From an uncultured Candidatus Saccharibacteria bacterium (lineage in GTDB: Bacteria; Patescibacteriota; Saccharimonadia; Saccharimonadales; Saccharimonadaceae), in assembly GCA_947304395.1 (NCBI GenBank), contig CAMZBA010000005.1:24460-88459 (forward strand): a stretch of 64,000 bases of DNA. The letters are read 5' to 3'. The position numbers and the translations under genes were made by a program. This document shows, in pieces, positions 54,056-63,875 of this stretch (position 1 is the stretch's first letter; each line of letters opens with the position of its first letter). The notes under the pieces are model-generated. The model did no database searches. It saw only the letters and a program-made list of their open reading frames with translations, and had not been told where the DNA came from.

Positions 54056-54158
54056 TATTTTCAGTTTGTCATTATAATTGCGTAATAACTTATTTTTCGC
54101 GCGACAAGCGAAGGGCAGTAAAAGAAAATCACTAGTGCTTTTGTGCTATAATTCGCTT

Positions 54159-54524
54159 ATGGATAAGTTATTGCTCACGATCAGTGTTGTAGCGTTCTTC
54201 TTTCTTGTAGCAATGATGTTTTTGACGAGCCCGAGTGGGGTGGGTGCTTTAGGGGTATTTGTCCTTTTTATACTAGTGTATGTTCTTTGTTTAGGGCTTG
54301 CAGTTTTTGGCTGCAGGCTATTTTTTTACTTACGGAAACGTTTAAATAAGGCGAATGGTGGCAATATAAAGAAGAAGAGCTATTATTATGGCCCAATTAT
54401 TGCGTTGGCGCCGCTATTCCTGTTGATTGGCCAGACTTTTGGCAGGTTGAGTATAGTAGAAGTTGTAGCGGTATTTTTCTTGGAAGTCTTACTTTGTTTC
54501 TTAGTTTCTCGAAACGTCTTGTGA
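54159..54524 (+). CDS. Small membrane protein upstream of the type IV secretion ATPase
   Basis: 121 residues. Four hydrophobic segments (about 4-25, 30-55, 80-100, 102-120) with a basic loop (YLRKRLNKANGGNIKKKSYY). The start is ATG 54159, 6 nt behind TATAAT (54147-54152); the longer frame from 54078 begins before the promoter. It lies just ahead of the TraD-like pair and may be a membrane partner. Confidence 0.7.
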   Translation: MDKLLLTISVVAFFFLVAMMFLTSPSGVGALGVFVLFILVYVLCLGLAVFGCRLFFYLRKRLNKANGGNIKKKSYYYGPIIALAPLFLLIGQTFGRLSIVEVVAVFFLEVLLCFLVSRNVL

Positions 54525-54537
54525 TATAATAATGCTT

Positions 54538-55017
54538 ATGGATAACAAGGGCGACATAGAGGGTGCTCGCGGTGGGAATGGTGCTCTTTTTGGTGCTCAA
54601 GAGATGTTGCCGAAAGATGGCGAAAAAGAGAAGTTTAATGAATTTCTTAATCAGCGGGAAGATTTAAAGCCAAAGATTGAAATGCCGGCTGAACTGGTTG
54701 ATACTGATAATTCGGCGGAAACTGGCGGTGAAGCTCAACCGAACGAACAGCCTGCTTCCGCGGTTCCCGTACAAGACGATAAGGATAATGATGCGCAAAG
54801 AGCAGAAGAAGTCAAAGCTCAGCTTGAACAAATAAAAGTTCCGCGTGATGCGGAAAGTCTACCGAAGAGTTACGAAAAAGCCGTGACGGATATTCTGAAT
54901 CGTAATCGAAAAGACCCATTTCATCTTGTGCAGGAAATGGATATAGCAAGATGGAAATTGTTGGAAAAGGCATTTGCTCGCAAGATGGGTGATGGCCTGA
55001 ATGGGGGAGGCGCTTAG
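54538..55017 (+). CDS. Soluble protein of unknown function paired with the TraD-like ATPase
   Basis: 159 residues, acidic and Pro/Gln/Glu-rich in the middle (GGEAQPNEQPASAVPVQDD), with a helical C-terminal module (YEKAVTDILNRNRKDPFHLVQEMDIARWKLLEKAFARKMGD). ATG 54538 is 7 nt behind TATAAT (54525-54530). The next ATG follows its stop directly, so the two genes are coupled. Possibly a substrate adaptor or regulator; no family recognised. Confidence 0.7.
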   Translation: MDNKGDIEGARGGNGALFGAQEMLPKDGEKEKFNEFLNQREDLKPKIEMPAELVDTDNSAETGGEAQPNEQPASAVPVQDDKDNDAQRAEEVKAQLEQIKVPRDAESLPKSYEKAVTDILNRNRKDPFHLVQEMDIARWKLLEKAFARKMGDGLNGGGA

Positions 55018-58000
55018 ATGGATATCGCAACAATAGCAGTGATTGCTCTAGTAATTATCGTGAGCTTGGTGTTGGCTTGGAAGCTTTGGGCGGGAGCGAA
55101 GCGTGACCGCAAGAATATCGCACGCGCTCTAAAAATGGTGCCAATGTTGATTCACTTGCCGCCAAGTACAGACGATATTGAGGTGGGTGGTCGCGATGAG
55201 CGTGATGTTATCAATGAACAACTTTCCGAAGCGCAAGTAATGTATAGTATTATCTCTTCGACGCTAAAGAAGGGTCTGAAAGCGAAATTGTACGGTCAGA
55301 AGCATATCAGTTTTGAAATAGTAGCCCACGATGGTTTTATTAAATATTATGCAGTAGTACCAGCCGTGTTGACTGAGACGATAAAACAGGCGGTTACGGC
55401 CGCATATCCAACTGCGCGTATGGAAGAGGTGGCCGATCCGAATTTCTTTAGTGCAGAAGGAAAGATTGATGCGGTTTCTGGCGGCGAGCTAAGATTAAAA
55501 GAGGACTACTACTATCCAATTTCCACCTATGAAGATTCGAAGCGAGATGTGGCGTTAGGCTTAATAAATGCTATGTCGGTAGCAAAAAAAGGTGACGGTA
55601 TTGGCTTGCAGATTATGTTCCGCCCAACGGATGGTAGTTGGGTACAAAAATCGCTTGAGCGAGTACAAAATATAAAAGACGGCAAGAAATGGAAAAATAG
55701 TACGGGTAATTTAATTAACCGTGCTGTATACAATGCTGGTAATTTTGTTGGCGATGTTGCACATGCATTGTGGGAGCCGCCTTCAGAGCATGAAAAATAT
55801 CAAGATGAAAACAAAGTCTTAACAAATCTACAACAAGAAGAGATTCAGAAGATCGAAGAGAAGACGAAGTATCCTGGCTTTGAGGTATTGATTCGTGTGG
55901 TGGCGAGCTCAAGTAATAAAGTACGTTCGGAATCTTTATTAAGTGGTGTAGTTTCGATTTTTTCGCAATTTGATTTGCCACAATATAATGGTTTTCGCTA
56001 TGACATGTTGGGTCGTTCAGAGGATTTGGTACGTAATTATGTATTACGTATCTTCCCACCGACACAAAGAAGCATGATTCTTAACAGCGTAGAAATGGCC
56101 AGCTTATTCCATTTGCCGGCACAGAATGCAATTCCGACTTCACAGGTAGAACGACAGGCAGTAAAGCAGGTAGATGGTCCAGCAAAATTGGCCGAAGATG
56201 GTATCATATTGGGTGTCAACGAATTCCGTGGCGAAAAGAAGGTGATTCGGTTGCGCGAAAAAGATCGTCGTCGTCATACATACGCAATTGGTGCTACGGG
56301 TTCTGGTAAATCTGTGCTTTTGGAAAACTTGGCTTATCAGGATATGTGCGATGGGCGCGGTTTCTGTTTCATCGATCCGCACGGTGACGCCGTGGAATGG
56401 CTGCTAAGTCGCGTGCCGCAAGAGCGTATGGATGATGTGATTCTATTTGAGCCGGGTAATATGGATAATCCGGTCGGTATGAACATGTTTGAATACGAGA
56501 GCGAAGACCAGAAAGACTTTATCGTACAGGAAGGTATTAATATGCTTACCTCGCTGTACGATCCGGGTAACCAAGGTATCTTTGGTCCACGCGCGCAGCA
56601 CATGTTCCGTAATGCGGCACTGTTATTAATGAGTGATCCAGAAGGCGGTACCTTTATTGATATTCCAAGGTGTTTTATTGATCCGGAATTTGTGAAGTCG
56701 AAATTGAAATACGTAACGGATAAGACGGTTTACGATTATTGGACGAAAGAGTTCCCAGCTTCACAGAAGTCGAGTGATGCCGGTGAGGTGACGAGCTGGT
56801 TCGTATCGAAGTGGGGCCCATTCCTCTCAAACAAGATGATGCGTAATATCTTGGGTCAGACTAAGTCGGGCTTCAATATTCGCGATATCATGGATAACCG
56901 TAAGATTCTCTTAGTAAACCTTTCAAAGGGTAAAACAGGTGAATTAAACGCGAAGCTCTTGGGTATGATTTTCGTGATGAAATTCCAGGCTGCAGCGATG
57001 AGTCGCCAGGATACGCCAGAGGATGAACGTGTTGACTTCTGTCTATTCGTAGACGAGTTCCAGAACTTTGCAACAGAGAGCTTTGAGTCAATCCTATCTG
57101 AGGCTCGTAAGTATCGTTTGAACCTCATTTTGGCAAACCAGTTTATGACGCAGCTCACGGATAAGATTAGGGAGGCGCTCTTGGGCAACGTCGGTACCTT
57201 GATGTCGGGTCGTATTGGTGTGACGGATGCGGAATTGATGGAGAAGGCATTCTCGCCAATCTTTAATGCAGAAGATCTACATAAACAGCCGAACTTTAAC
57301 TGGATTGCGACGGTAATGATGTTTGATACGCCGACGAGTCCGTTTACAATGAAGTCTTTGCCGCCGATGGGTGAGGGTAACGATGAGCTAATGGAGCGTA
57401 TGAAGGCTTATGCCTTGTCGAAGTATGGTCGTCCACGCGCAGAAGTTGAAGCAGAAATTGACGAGCGCTTGGCGGCTACGGACGAGAAGGATAAGGCCAA
57501 GCCGGCTGCTGAGACTACCGCTACGGCGGGTGCTGCGGCGACCGTGGGGGCGGCGGGGTCGGCCGATAGTCAAAAACCTGTAGCTAAGCCAAAGAAGAAT
57601 TTCTTGGATTCTTGGCTAGAGAAGAAGGCGCAACTTGGTAAAAAGAGCCGCGAAGATGCTTCAAAAGCAATGGAAGATAACTTGGCAACGAAGAGGGAAG
57701 CAAAGAAGCCGGCTGCTCCAAACATAGAAGCGCCAAAACCGATTAAAAAAGTGGCGACGCCGCCCGTGCAAGAGCCAGTCGTATTAAATGAGGCGCGACC
57801 GGCTGCAACTCAAGCCCCTATGTCTATCCCTATGCAGACTCCAGAGCCGATGATTGCGGAGCGATCTAGCGTTGCATCTACTCCTACGCCGCAACAGGTA
57901 GTGCAACCTGCGGTTAAGCCTGCGTTGCAACCGGCGCCTAGCCCTACTGCTTTAAACATTCAGCACGACTCAAACGCGCGCAAGCTAGATGCGGCTGAGG

Positions 58001-58290
58001 AATTAATAGAGATGTCGACTGGTTCCACTTGGACGGCGACGGCGGCAGAGAATGCGGCAAATACGACGGTGAACGAAACTAAGAAGGCGACAAATGACTT
58101 CCTGAAGGCTGACGCCAAGCTAAAAATTCAACATGAACCGCGTAAAGTTTTGAACGTAAGTCAGCAGGCGGTGGCTCCGACTACGTCTACTCCAGTAACG
58201 CAAACGACTGCTACGTCGAATCAAGCGAATCAGAGCGTCGCTAATGCCGCTAAAGACGACGAAGACGGCATCGTACTGCGTTGGCGCTGA
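55018..58290 (+). CDS. TraD/VirD4-like type IV secretion DNA-binding ATPase
   Basis: 1090 residues. N-terminal helix (about 3-25, IAVIALVIIVSLVLAWKLW), a region of about 380 residues unlike the usual coupling protein, then the hexameric ATPase core with Walker A IGATGSGKSVLLENL (about 425), FIDPHGDAVEWLL, Walker B CLFVDEFQNF (about 678) and ILANQFMTQLT. The last 280 residues are low-complexity Ala/Pro/Gln/Thr-rich (AATVGAAGSADSQKPVAKP). It would feed DNA or protein to a type IV pilus/secretion channel; the VirB2-like proteins at 2895 and 28339 could belong to the same machine. Confidence 0.88.
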   Translation: MDIATIAVIALVIIVSLVLAWKLWAGAKRDRKNIARALKMVPMLIHLPPSTDDIEVGGRDERDVINEQLSEAQVMYSIISSTLKKGLKAKLYGQKHISFEIVAHDGFIKYYAVVPAVLTETIKQAVTAAYPTARMEEVADPNFFSAEGKIDAVSGGELRLKEDYYYPISTYEDSKRDVALGLINAMSVAKKGDGIGLQIMFRPTDGSWVQKSLERVQNIKDGKKWKNSTGNLINRAVYNAGNFVGDVAHALWEPPSEHEKYQDENKVLTNLQQEEIQKIEEKTKYPGFEVLIRVVASSSNKVRSESLLSGVVSIFSQFDLPQYNGFRYDMLGRSEDLVRNYVLRIFPPTQRSMILNSVEMASLFHLPAQNAIPTSQVERQAVKQVDGPAKLAEDGIILGVNEFRGEKKVIRLREKDRRRHTYAIGATGSGKSVLLENLAYQDMCDGRGFCFIDPHGDAVEWLLSRVPQERMDDVILFEPGNMDNPVGMNMFEYESEDQKDFIVQEGINMLTSLYDPGNQGIFGPRAQHMFRNAALLLMSDPEGGTFIDIPRCFIDPEFVKSKLKYVTDKTVYDYWTKEFPASQKSSDAGEVTSWFVSKWGPFLSNKMMRNILGQTKSGFNIRDIMDNRKILLVNLSKGKTGELNAKLLGMIFVMKFQAAAMSRQDTPEDERVDFCLFVDEFQNFATESFESILSEARKYRLNLILANQFMTQLTDKIREALLGNVGTLMSGRIGVTDAELMEKAFSPIFNAEDLHKQPNFNWIATVMMFDTPTSPFTMKSLPPMGEGNDELMERMKAYALSKYGRPRAEVEAEIDERLAATDEKDKAKPAAETTATAGAAATVGAAGSADSQKPVAKPKKNFLDSWLEKKAQLGKKSREDASKAMEDNLATKREAKKPAAPNIEAPKPIKKVATPPVQEPVVLNEARPAATQAPMSIPMQTPEPMIAERSSVASTPTPQQVVQPAVKPALQPAPSPTALNIQHDSNARKLDAAEELIEMSTGSTWTATAAENAANTTVNETKKATNDFLKADAKLKIQHEPRKVLNVSQQAVAPTTSTPVTQTTATSNQANQSVANAAKDDEDGIVLRWR

Positions 58291-58325
58291 GAAAGCCCTT
58301 AGACGCGAAAATAGGGGGCTTAGAC

Positions 58326-58354
58326 TTGATTTTATGAGGGGAATAGCATATTAT
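58326..58354 (+). promoter_or_regulatory. gyrB promoter
   Basis: TTGATT (58326-58331) and TATTAT (58349-58354), spacing 17, in the 101-nt gap after the ATPase gene. A weak hairpin AAGCCC/GGGCTT (58293-58321) just upstream may end the previous transcript. Confidence 0.6.
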
Positions 58355-58391
58355 TTATATGTATTAAATATCAAGTTGAGGTAAGTATTCT

Positions 58392-60389
58392 ATGGCTGCA
58401 ACTAAGAAGTCCAGTGGGGCGGATGAGTATAATGCTGAGGAGATTCAAGTTCTTGAAGGACTAGAGCCAGTTCGTAAGCGTCCTGGTATGTACATCGGCT
58501 CAACTGGATATGACGGTTTACATCATTTAATTAAAGAGATTGCCGACAACTCAATCGATGAGGCGATTGCAGGTTTTGCAACTTGCGTTACGGTCACATT
58601 GCTAGCAGATGGCGGCTGTCGAGTAGACGATGATGGCCGTGGTATTCCGGTCGATATTCATCCTAAAACAAAAATGTCTGCATTAGAGACAGTATTAACA
58701 ATCCTGCACGCAGGTGGTAAATTTGGTGGCGGCGGTTATAAAGTGTCATCTGGTCTGCACGGTGTAGGTTCGTCAGTGGTAAACGCGCTATCGAAACATA
58801 TGGTAGCGGAGGTTTATAAAGATGGTAAAGTTCATCATATCGAGTTTGATACTGGTAAAACCGTGGTGCCATTTGGCGTAACGGGTAAAACCGAGAAACA
58901 CGGTACAAGCATCACTTTCTATCCTGATGAGACTATCTTTAAAGAAACGGTTGTTTTTGATTACGATTGGGTAGTTAACTATTTGCGTCATCAAGCGTAT
59001 TTAACTAAAGGTATTTTGACTTGTGTGCATGATGAGCGTACTGGCAAGAGCGATTCTTTCTACTTTGAGGGCGGCATTAAGAGTTATGTGCGTCGTTTGA
59101 ATGAGGGGAAAGAAGTGCTGGCAGACGAGGTGTTCTATGCCGAAAAAGAAGTATCGGGCAGTGTGGTAGAAGTAGCAGTGCAATACAATGATAGCTTTTC
59201 GGAAACGATTCGCCCGTTTGCAAACAACGTTTTAACGCCAGATGGCGGTACGCATGTGGTTGGTTTTCGTACGGCATTAAATCGTACAATTAATGATTAT
59301 GCGCGCAAAAATGGCCTCTTGAAAGAGAAAGAAGATAATCTAACGGGGGATGATATCAAGGAAGGTTTGACGGCGGTAATTTTGGTGAAATTACCAGATC
59401 CGCAGTTTGAAGGCCAGACAAAAAATAAGCTAGGTAATCCGGAAGTGCGCGGTTATGTTGATAAAGTTACTAGCGAATATTTTGCGTATTACCTCGAAGA
59501 GCATCCGGACGTTGCTAAAAAGATTGTCAATAAGGCAACCTTGGCGGCGCGTGCACGTAAAGCAGCCCGTGCAGCGCGCGATAACGTAATTCGCAAGGGT
59601 GCGTTTGAGGGGTTGAACTTACCTTCGAAGTTAGCCGATTGTTCTTCGCGTGATCGTACTGAATGTGAACTCTTTATCGTAGAGGGTAACTCGGCGGCTG
59701 GTTCGGCGAAGGAAGGCCGCGATTCGAAGATCCAGGCGATTTTGCCACTACGCGGTAAGGTATTGAATACCGAGCGCGCACGTCTTGATAAGATGTTCGC
59801 GAATGCGGAGATTGTTTCTTTGATTAAGGCCATGGGTGTCGGTATCGGTGATTCTTTTGATATTAATGGACTACGCTATTACAAGATTGTGTTCATGACG
59901 GATGCCGATGTGGATGGTGCGCATATTTCGACGCTGCTTTTGACGTTCTTCTTCCGCTATATGCCGGAAGTAATTAAAGCTGGTCATGTATATTTGGCAA
60001 AACCGCCACTATTTGGCTTGATTAAGGGTACGGGCTCGCAACGTAAGATTGAGTATATCTATAATGAAGAAGCGCTAGAGCATACATTAACGAAGAAAAT
60101 TGAGGAGCGTAAGGCGGCGGGTACGAAGATAAATCCGGACGATGAACGCTTTAAGCAGGCAGGCTATACTGCTCAGCAACGCTTTAAGGGTCTCGGCGAG
60201 ATGGATGCCGCCCAGCTTTGGGAGACGACCATGAACCCAAAGAACCGCACCTTGATTCGGGTAAATATTGAAGACGCCGAGAAGGCAGACGCAATCTTTA
60301 CGAAGTTGATGGGTAGCGAAGCGGAATTACGTAAAAACTTTATCCAGTCTAGAGCAGCAACGGTCGACCTAGACGATTTGGACTTCTAA
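58392..60389 (+). CDS. gyrB: DNA gyrase subunit B
   Basis: 665 residues: GHKL ATPase (NSIDEAIAG, DDDGRGIPVDIH, GGKFGGGGYKVSSGLHGVG), transducer (QTKNKLGNPEVRG) and TOPRIM (ECELFIVEGNSAAGSAKEGRD, MTDADVDGAHIS), ending in KGLGEMDAAQLWETTM. It is shorter than the E. coli protein because the 165-residue insert is absent. It forms gyrase with the product of gyrA, 13 nt downstream. Confidence 0.96.
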   Translation: MAATKKSSGADEYNAEEIQVLEGLEPVRKRPGMYIGSTGYDGLHHLIKEIADNSIDEAIAGFATCVTVTLLADGGCRVDDDGRGIPVDIHPKTKMSALETVLTILHAGGKFGGGGYKVSSGLHGVGSSVVNALSKHMVAEVYKDGKVHHIEFDTGKTVVPFGVTGKTEKHGTSITFYPDETIFKETVVFDYDWVVNYLRHQAYLTKGILTCVHDERTGKSDSFYFEGGIKSYVRRLNEGKEVLADEVFYAEKEVSGSVVEVAVQYNDSFSETIRPFANNVLTPDGGTHVVGFRTALNRTINDYARKNGLLKEKEDNLTGDDIKEGLTAVILVKLPDPQFEGQTKNKLGNPEVRGYVDKVTSEYFAYYLEEHPDVAKKIVNKATLAARARKAARAARDNVIRKGAFEGLNLPSKLADCSSRDRTECELFIVEGNSAAGSAKEGRDSKIQAILPLRGKVLNTERARLDKMFANAEIVSLIKAMGVGIGDSFDINGLRYYKIVFMTDADVDGAHISTLLLTFFFRYMPEVIKAGHVYLAKPPLFGLIKGTGSQRKIEYIYNEEALEHTLTKKIEERKAAGTKINPDDERFKQAGYTAQQRFKGLGEMDAAQLWETTMNPKNRTLIRVNIEDAEKADAIFTKLMGSEAELRKNFIQSRAATVDLDDLDF

Positions 60390-60402
60390 GGAGAAATGAA
60401 AA

Positions 60403-63021
60403 ATGGCAGATAAAGACGAAAAAGATACAAGCAAAGTTGGTGGCGTGCCAGATTCAAGCGATGACAAGGGCGTCGATGAAACTTTGGGTGATTACAATAC
60501 CGAATCCGAAGAGGAAGAAGTCGTAAAAGTTGGCGGCTTGAAAGCCCATATGGCCGAAGATGGCATAGAAGAATTAACGGTCGAAAACGTAATGGAGGAT
60601 AGCTTCCTGCGTTATTCGATGTCGGTCTTAATTGATCGCGCACTTCCTGATGTACGTGATGGTTTGAAACCAGTAAACCGCCGTATTCTTTATGCTATGA
60701 ATAAGAACGGTTGGAAAGCGCCACATGCAACCGTAAAGTCCGCTCGTATCGTCGGTGAAGTAATGGGTAAATATCATCCACACGGTGATTCTTCGATTTA
60801 CGAATCAATGGTGAATCTTGCCCAGCCTTGGAAAATGCGTTATACGCTCGTAGAAGGTCAGGGTAACTTCGGTTCGATGGATGGTGACGAAGCAGCTGCT
60901 TCGCGTTATACTGAGGCGCGCATGGATAAGGTGGGCGCAGAGCTCCTATCGGATATCGAGAAGAATACAGTTGATTTCCGCGATAACTTCGACGGAACCG
61001 AACAAGAGCCAGTGGTGCTTCCAGCGGCAGTCCCGAACATTCTCTTGAACGGTCAGATGGGTATTGCGGTCGGTATGGCAACCAATATCCCGCCGCATAA
61101 CCTTGGTGAGGTAGTCGATGCGACGATTGCGCAGATTGATAATCCAGACATCACTCTGAAAGAGTTGATGAAGCACGTAAAAGGTCCAGATTTTCCAACT
61201 GGCGCGGAAGTTTACGGTGGTGCGCCGATGGTACAGGCTTACGAAACTGGTCGTGGCTCTGTGACAATTCGTGCGGTGGCAAATATTGAAGAGCGCAAGA
61301 ATGGTCGCTTCAACATTGTAATTACAGAGGTGCCTTACGGTATGAGTAAGGAGGCCTTTGTAGATAAAGTACGCGAATTGGTGCTTGCAAAGAAGCTTGA
61401 TCATATCGCCGATGCACGTGATGAATCGGCTCGCGGTAAGATTCGTGTAGTAGTAGAGCTAAAGAAGGATGCTTTTCCGAAGAAGATTTTGAACCAGCTT
61501 TATAAATTAACTGGTTTACAGACCTCGTTCCATTATAACGTCTTGGCGCTAGTTGACGGTATTCAGCCAAAGGTGATGGGCCTCAAGGAGATTTTGGCGG
61601 AGTTTATTAAACATCGTCAAAAAGTAGTGCGTCGTCGTACGGAGTTCGACCTCAATAAGGCGAAAGAGCGTGCACATATCTTGGAAGGTTTGAAAATTGC
61701 GCTCGATCATATCGATGAAGTTATCAAGACGATTCGTGAGTCTTATGATGATGCCGATAAACGCTTGATGGAGCGCTTCGGTTTATCTGAAGTACAAGCG
61801 GCGGCTATTTTGGCAATGCAACTGCGTCGTCTCCAAGGACTAGAGCGCGATAAGATCGAAAACGAATTGAAGGAGCTTCGAGAATTAATTGCAAAACTTG
61901 AGGGTATTCTGGCTTCAGAACAAGCAATTCTTGACTTAATCAAGGAAGAGCTGCTTGCCATGAAAGAGAAGTATGGCGATAAACGTCGCAGTAAGATTTT
62001 TAATCATGAGCTCGGAAAGTTCGCTGAAGAGGACCTAATTCCAGACGAAGAGAGCGTTGTACTCTTGACGGCACAAGGTTACGTGAAGCGCGTGTTGCAG
62101 AATGATTTCAAGAAACAGAATCGTGGCGGTAAAGGTCGTCGTGGCATGACTACGAAGGAAGAGGACGTAATCGATACTATTATTACGGCGTCATCACATG
62201 ACTTCTTGTTATTCTTTACAAACCAGGGTCGCATCTTCCGCATTAAGGCTTATGAGATCCCACAATCGTCGCTAGTAGCAAAGGGCACAGCTTCGGTGAA
62301 TCTTTTGAATCTTCATCCAGAAGAGAAGATTACGGCTGTTATTAAGCAGGGCGACGAAGCAGGAGAGAATGGCTACCTCTTTATGACGACCGCAAAAGGC
62401 ACGATTAAGAAGACCTCGCTAAAAGATTACGCCAATATTCGCACGAATGGCTTGATTACAATTAAGCTTGATGATGGTGATGAATTGCGCTGGGTACGTG
62501 GTACGACAGGTGAGAATGATATTATCATCTCGACATCTGCCGGCCAGGCTGTCCGCTTCAATGAGAAGGATGTGCGCCCAATGGGTCGCTCGGCGCGCGG
62601 CGTGCGTGGCGTACGTTTGCGTCCAAACGATACTGTTGTGGGCATGGATGTTGTATCTGATCCGAAAAGTCAGAAATTAATCGTAATTTCGACTAAGGGT
62701 TATGGTAAGATGACAGCCGCAACTAACTTCCCGCCACATAAACGTGGTGGCGTAGGCGTAAAGGTGGCAGCCGTAACGGCGAAGACTGGACCAATTGCAG
62801 CGGTACATACGCTTGATCCAGAAGCCAAGGAGATTATCATGATGTCAACCGGTGGGCAGGCGATTAGAGTAGCCGTAAAGGATATTCCGACGCTTGGTCG
62901 CGCCACGCAGGGTGTACGAGTAATGCGCCTGAATGATGGCGATACGGTAGCTTCAATTGGCATAATCCCGCACGAAGAGGAAGAGATTGAGGAGGCCTCT
63001 AAGGAAAGCGATTCAAAATAA
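60403..63021 (+). CDS. gyrA: DNA gyrase subunit A
   Basis: 872 residues with an extra acidic N-terminus of about 45 ([12 protein letters not shown]). Catalytic Tyr in [11 protein letters not shown]. The quinolone region GDSSIYESM carries Ser and Glu at the two drug-contact positions. The C-terminal pinwheel has a GyrA-box form [11 protein letters not shown], which supports gyrase rather than topoisomerase IV (DNA wrapping, negative supercoiling). Ribosome site AAGGAG. Confidence 0.96.
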   Translation: MADKDEKDTSKVGGVPDSSDDKGVDETLGDYNTESEEEEVVKVGGLKAHMAEDGIEELTVENVMEDSFLRYSMSVLIDRALPDVRDGLKPVNRRILYAMNKNGWKAPHATVKSARIVGEVMGKYHPHGDSSIYESMVNLAQPWKMRYTLVEGQGNFGSMDGDEAAASRYTEARMDKVGAELLSDIEKNTVDFRDNFDGTEQEPVVLPAAVPNILLNGQMGIAVGMATNIPPHNLGEVVDATIAQIDNPDITLKELMKHVKGPDFPTGAEVYGGAPMVQAYETGRGSVTIRAVANIEERKNGRFNIVITEVPYGMSKEAFVDKVRELVLAKKLDHIADARDESARGKIRVVVELKKDAFPKKILNQLYKLTGLQTSFHYNVLALVDGIQPKVMGLKEILAEFIKHRQKVVRRRTEFDLNKAKERAHILEGLKIALDHIDEVIKTIRESYDDADKRLMERFGLSEVQAAAILAMQLRRLQGLERDKIENELKELRELIAKLEGILASEQAILDLIKEELLAMKEKYGDKRRSKIFNHELGKFAEEDLIPDEESVVLLTAQGYVKRVLQNDFKKQNRGGKGRRGMTTKEEDVIDTIITASSHDFLLFFTNQGRIFRIKAYEIPQSSLVAKGTASVNLLNLHPEEKITAVIKQGDEAGENGYLFMTTAKGTIKKTSLKDYANIRTNGLITIKLDDGDELRWVRGTTGENDIIISTSAGQAVRFNEKDVRPMGRSARGVRGVRLRPNDTVVGMDVVSDPKSQKLIVISTKGYGKMTAATNFPPHKRGGVGVKVAAVTAKTGPIAAVHTLDPEAKEIIMMSTGGQAIRVAVKDIPTLGRATQGVRVMRLNDGDTVASIGIIPHEEEEIEEASKESDSK

Positions 63022-63040
63022 CCGCGTTAAAGCGCCTTTA

Positions 63041-63078
63041 AAATAATGCTCCGGAGCATAGGCTTTGGAGCATTATTT
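63041..63078. terminator. Long hairpin after gyrA
   Basis: Perfect 12-bp stem AAATAATGCTCC/GGAGCATTATTT. It has no T run after it, so it may be a 3'-end stabiliser or processing site rather than a standard terminator. Confidence 0.45.
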
Positions 63079-63080
63079 AA

Positions 63081-63324
63081 TCGCACGCAGGCGTGCAAAT
63101 TCTGATTCGGAGGAGTATGAGTAGGACGGTCGGCCAACCGTATGAAAATGTGAGACCCGATGAGGAATGTCTGTGGCTCAACAACGATGAAGTATTTCCG
63201 CTATACCAAACCGCAGGGATGCGATAAGGAGCGGAGGAGAGCATTGGAAGTAGGGTCTCCAAGCCTGAATCTTCCTAGCACTTTCATTATCAGGGCGACT
63301 CCTATGGGTCGCCCTTGCTTTTTT
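63081..63324 (+). ncRNA. Structured RNA of about 240 nt, class unknown
   Basis: Helices seen: GCACGC/GCGTGC at the 5' end; GATTCGG...GGAG with CTCC...CCTGAATC as an outer stem; ACGGT/ACCGT; GAGACCC with GGGTCTC; CCGCT/AGCGG; CGCA/TGCG. It ends in the terminator at 63293-63324. I see no clear promoter, so it may be cut from the gyrA message. Coding potential is poor. Confidence 0.5.
63293..63324 (+). terminator. Intrinsic terminator
   Basis: GGGCGAC/GTCGCCC with an 8-nt loop, then TTGCTTTTTT. Confidence 0.88.
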
Positions 63325-63357
63325 GTGCGAAAAAACCGAATAATATATAATAGAAAT

Positions 63358-63804
63358 ATGGAATTAGGAAGTATAGGAGGCCTGATTGCTTTTGTATTGG
63401 GGTGGTTTTTTGCGCAGTCGGGTAAGTTCATCGGTGATTTAGTTGTAAAAAAGCGACCATTAAGTTTTGCGGAGGTCGTAGATTGTTTTACGCGTAGTGG
63501 CGGAATGCCGAGCGGGCATACGGCCAGTTTTACGGGCTTGACGGTCTTTTTCGGCTTGCGAGATGGTTTTACGAGCGGTCTATTTATATTGGCTTTAGCG
63601 ATGACTATTATTGTCGTCTATGATGCTGTAAATGTGCGTTATGCGGTTGGAGAGCAGGGCAAGCTATTAAATATAATTGCCGAGTCCGATCATAATAAAA
63701 GAACGCGCAAGATGAGAGTAGTGGAAGGGCATACGATTCCGCAGGTTTGCGTAGGGGCCATTTTGGGTATTTTGCTTGGTTTTATCTGTAATAATCTGTT
63801 TTAG
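63358..63804 (+). CDS. Divergent PAP2 (DUF212) family membrane protein
   Basis: 148 residues with four helices. GGMPSGHTASFTGLT and VVEGHTIPQVCVGAILG are the family equivalents of the phosphatidic acid phosphatase motifs (PSGH and GHT), and YDAVNVRYAVGEQGKLLN lies between them. Members are thought to be membrane phosphatases of unproven substrate. The start is at ATG 63358, 6 nt behind TATAAT (63346-63351); longer frames to 63160 run through the upstream RNA. Confidence 0.88.
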   Translation: MELGSIGGLIAFVLGWFFAQSGKFIGDLVVKKRPLSFAEVVDCFTRSGGMPSGHTASFTGLTVFFGLRDGFTSGLFILALAMTIIVVYDAVNVRYAVGEQGKLLNIIAESDHNKRTRKMRVVEGHTIPQVCVGAILGILLGFICNNLF

Positions 63805-63846
63805 GTGACACTTGGTGGAAATTATAAAAAAAGTCCAAAAAAGTGC

Positions 63847-63875
63847 TTGACAGTTCAGTTTAGGTAATATAAGAT
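63847..63875 (+). promoter_or_regulatory. Promoter for a gene beyond the window
   Basis: TTGACA (63847-63852) and TAAGAT (63870-63875), spacing 17. The rest of the window to 64000 is leader or noncoding; no gene start is clear. Confidence 0.65.

Noticed and set aside
63081..63324. SRP (4.5S) RNA
   Set aside because: The conserved GGAAGGAAGCAG loop region is missing here and in the other two unknown RNAs.
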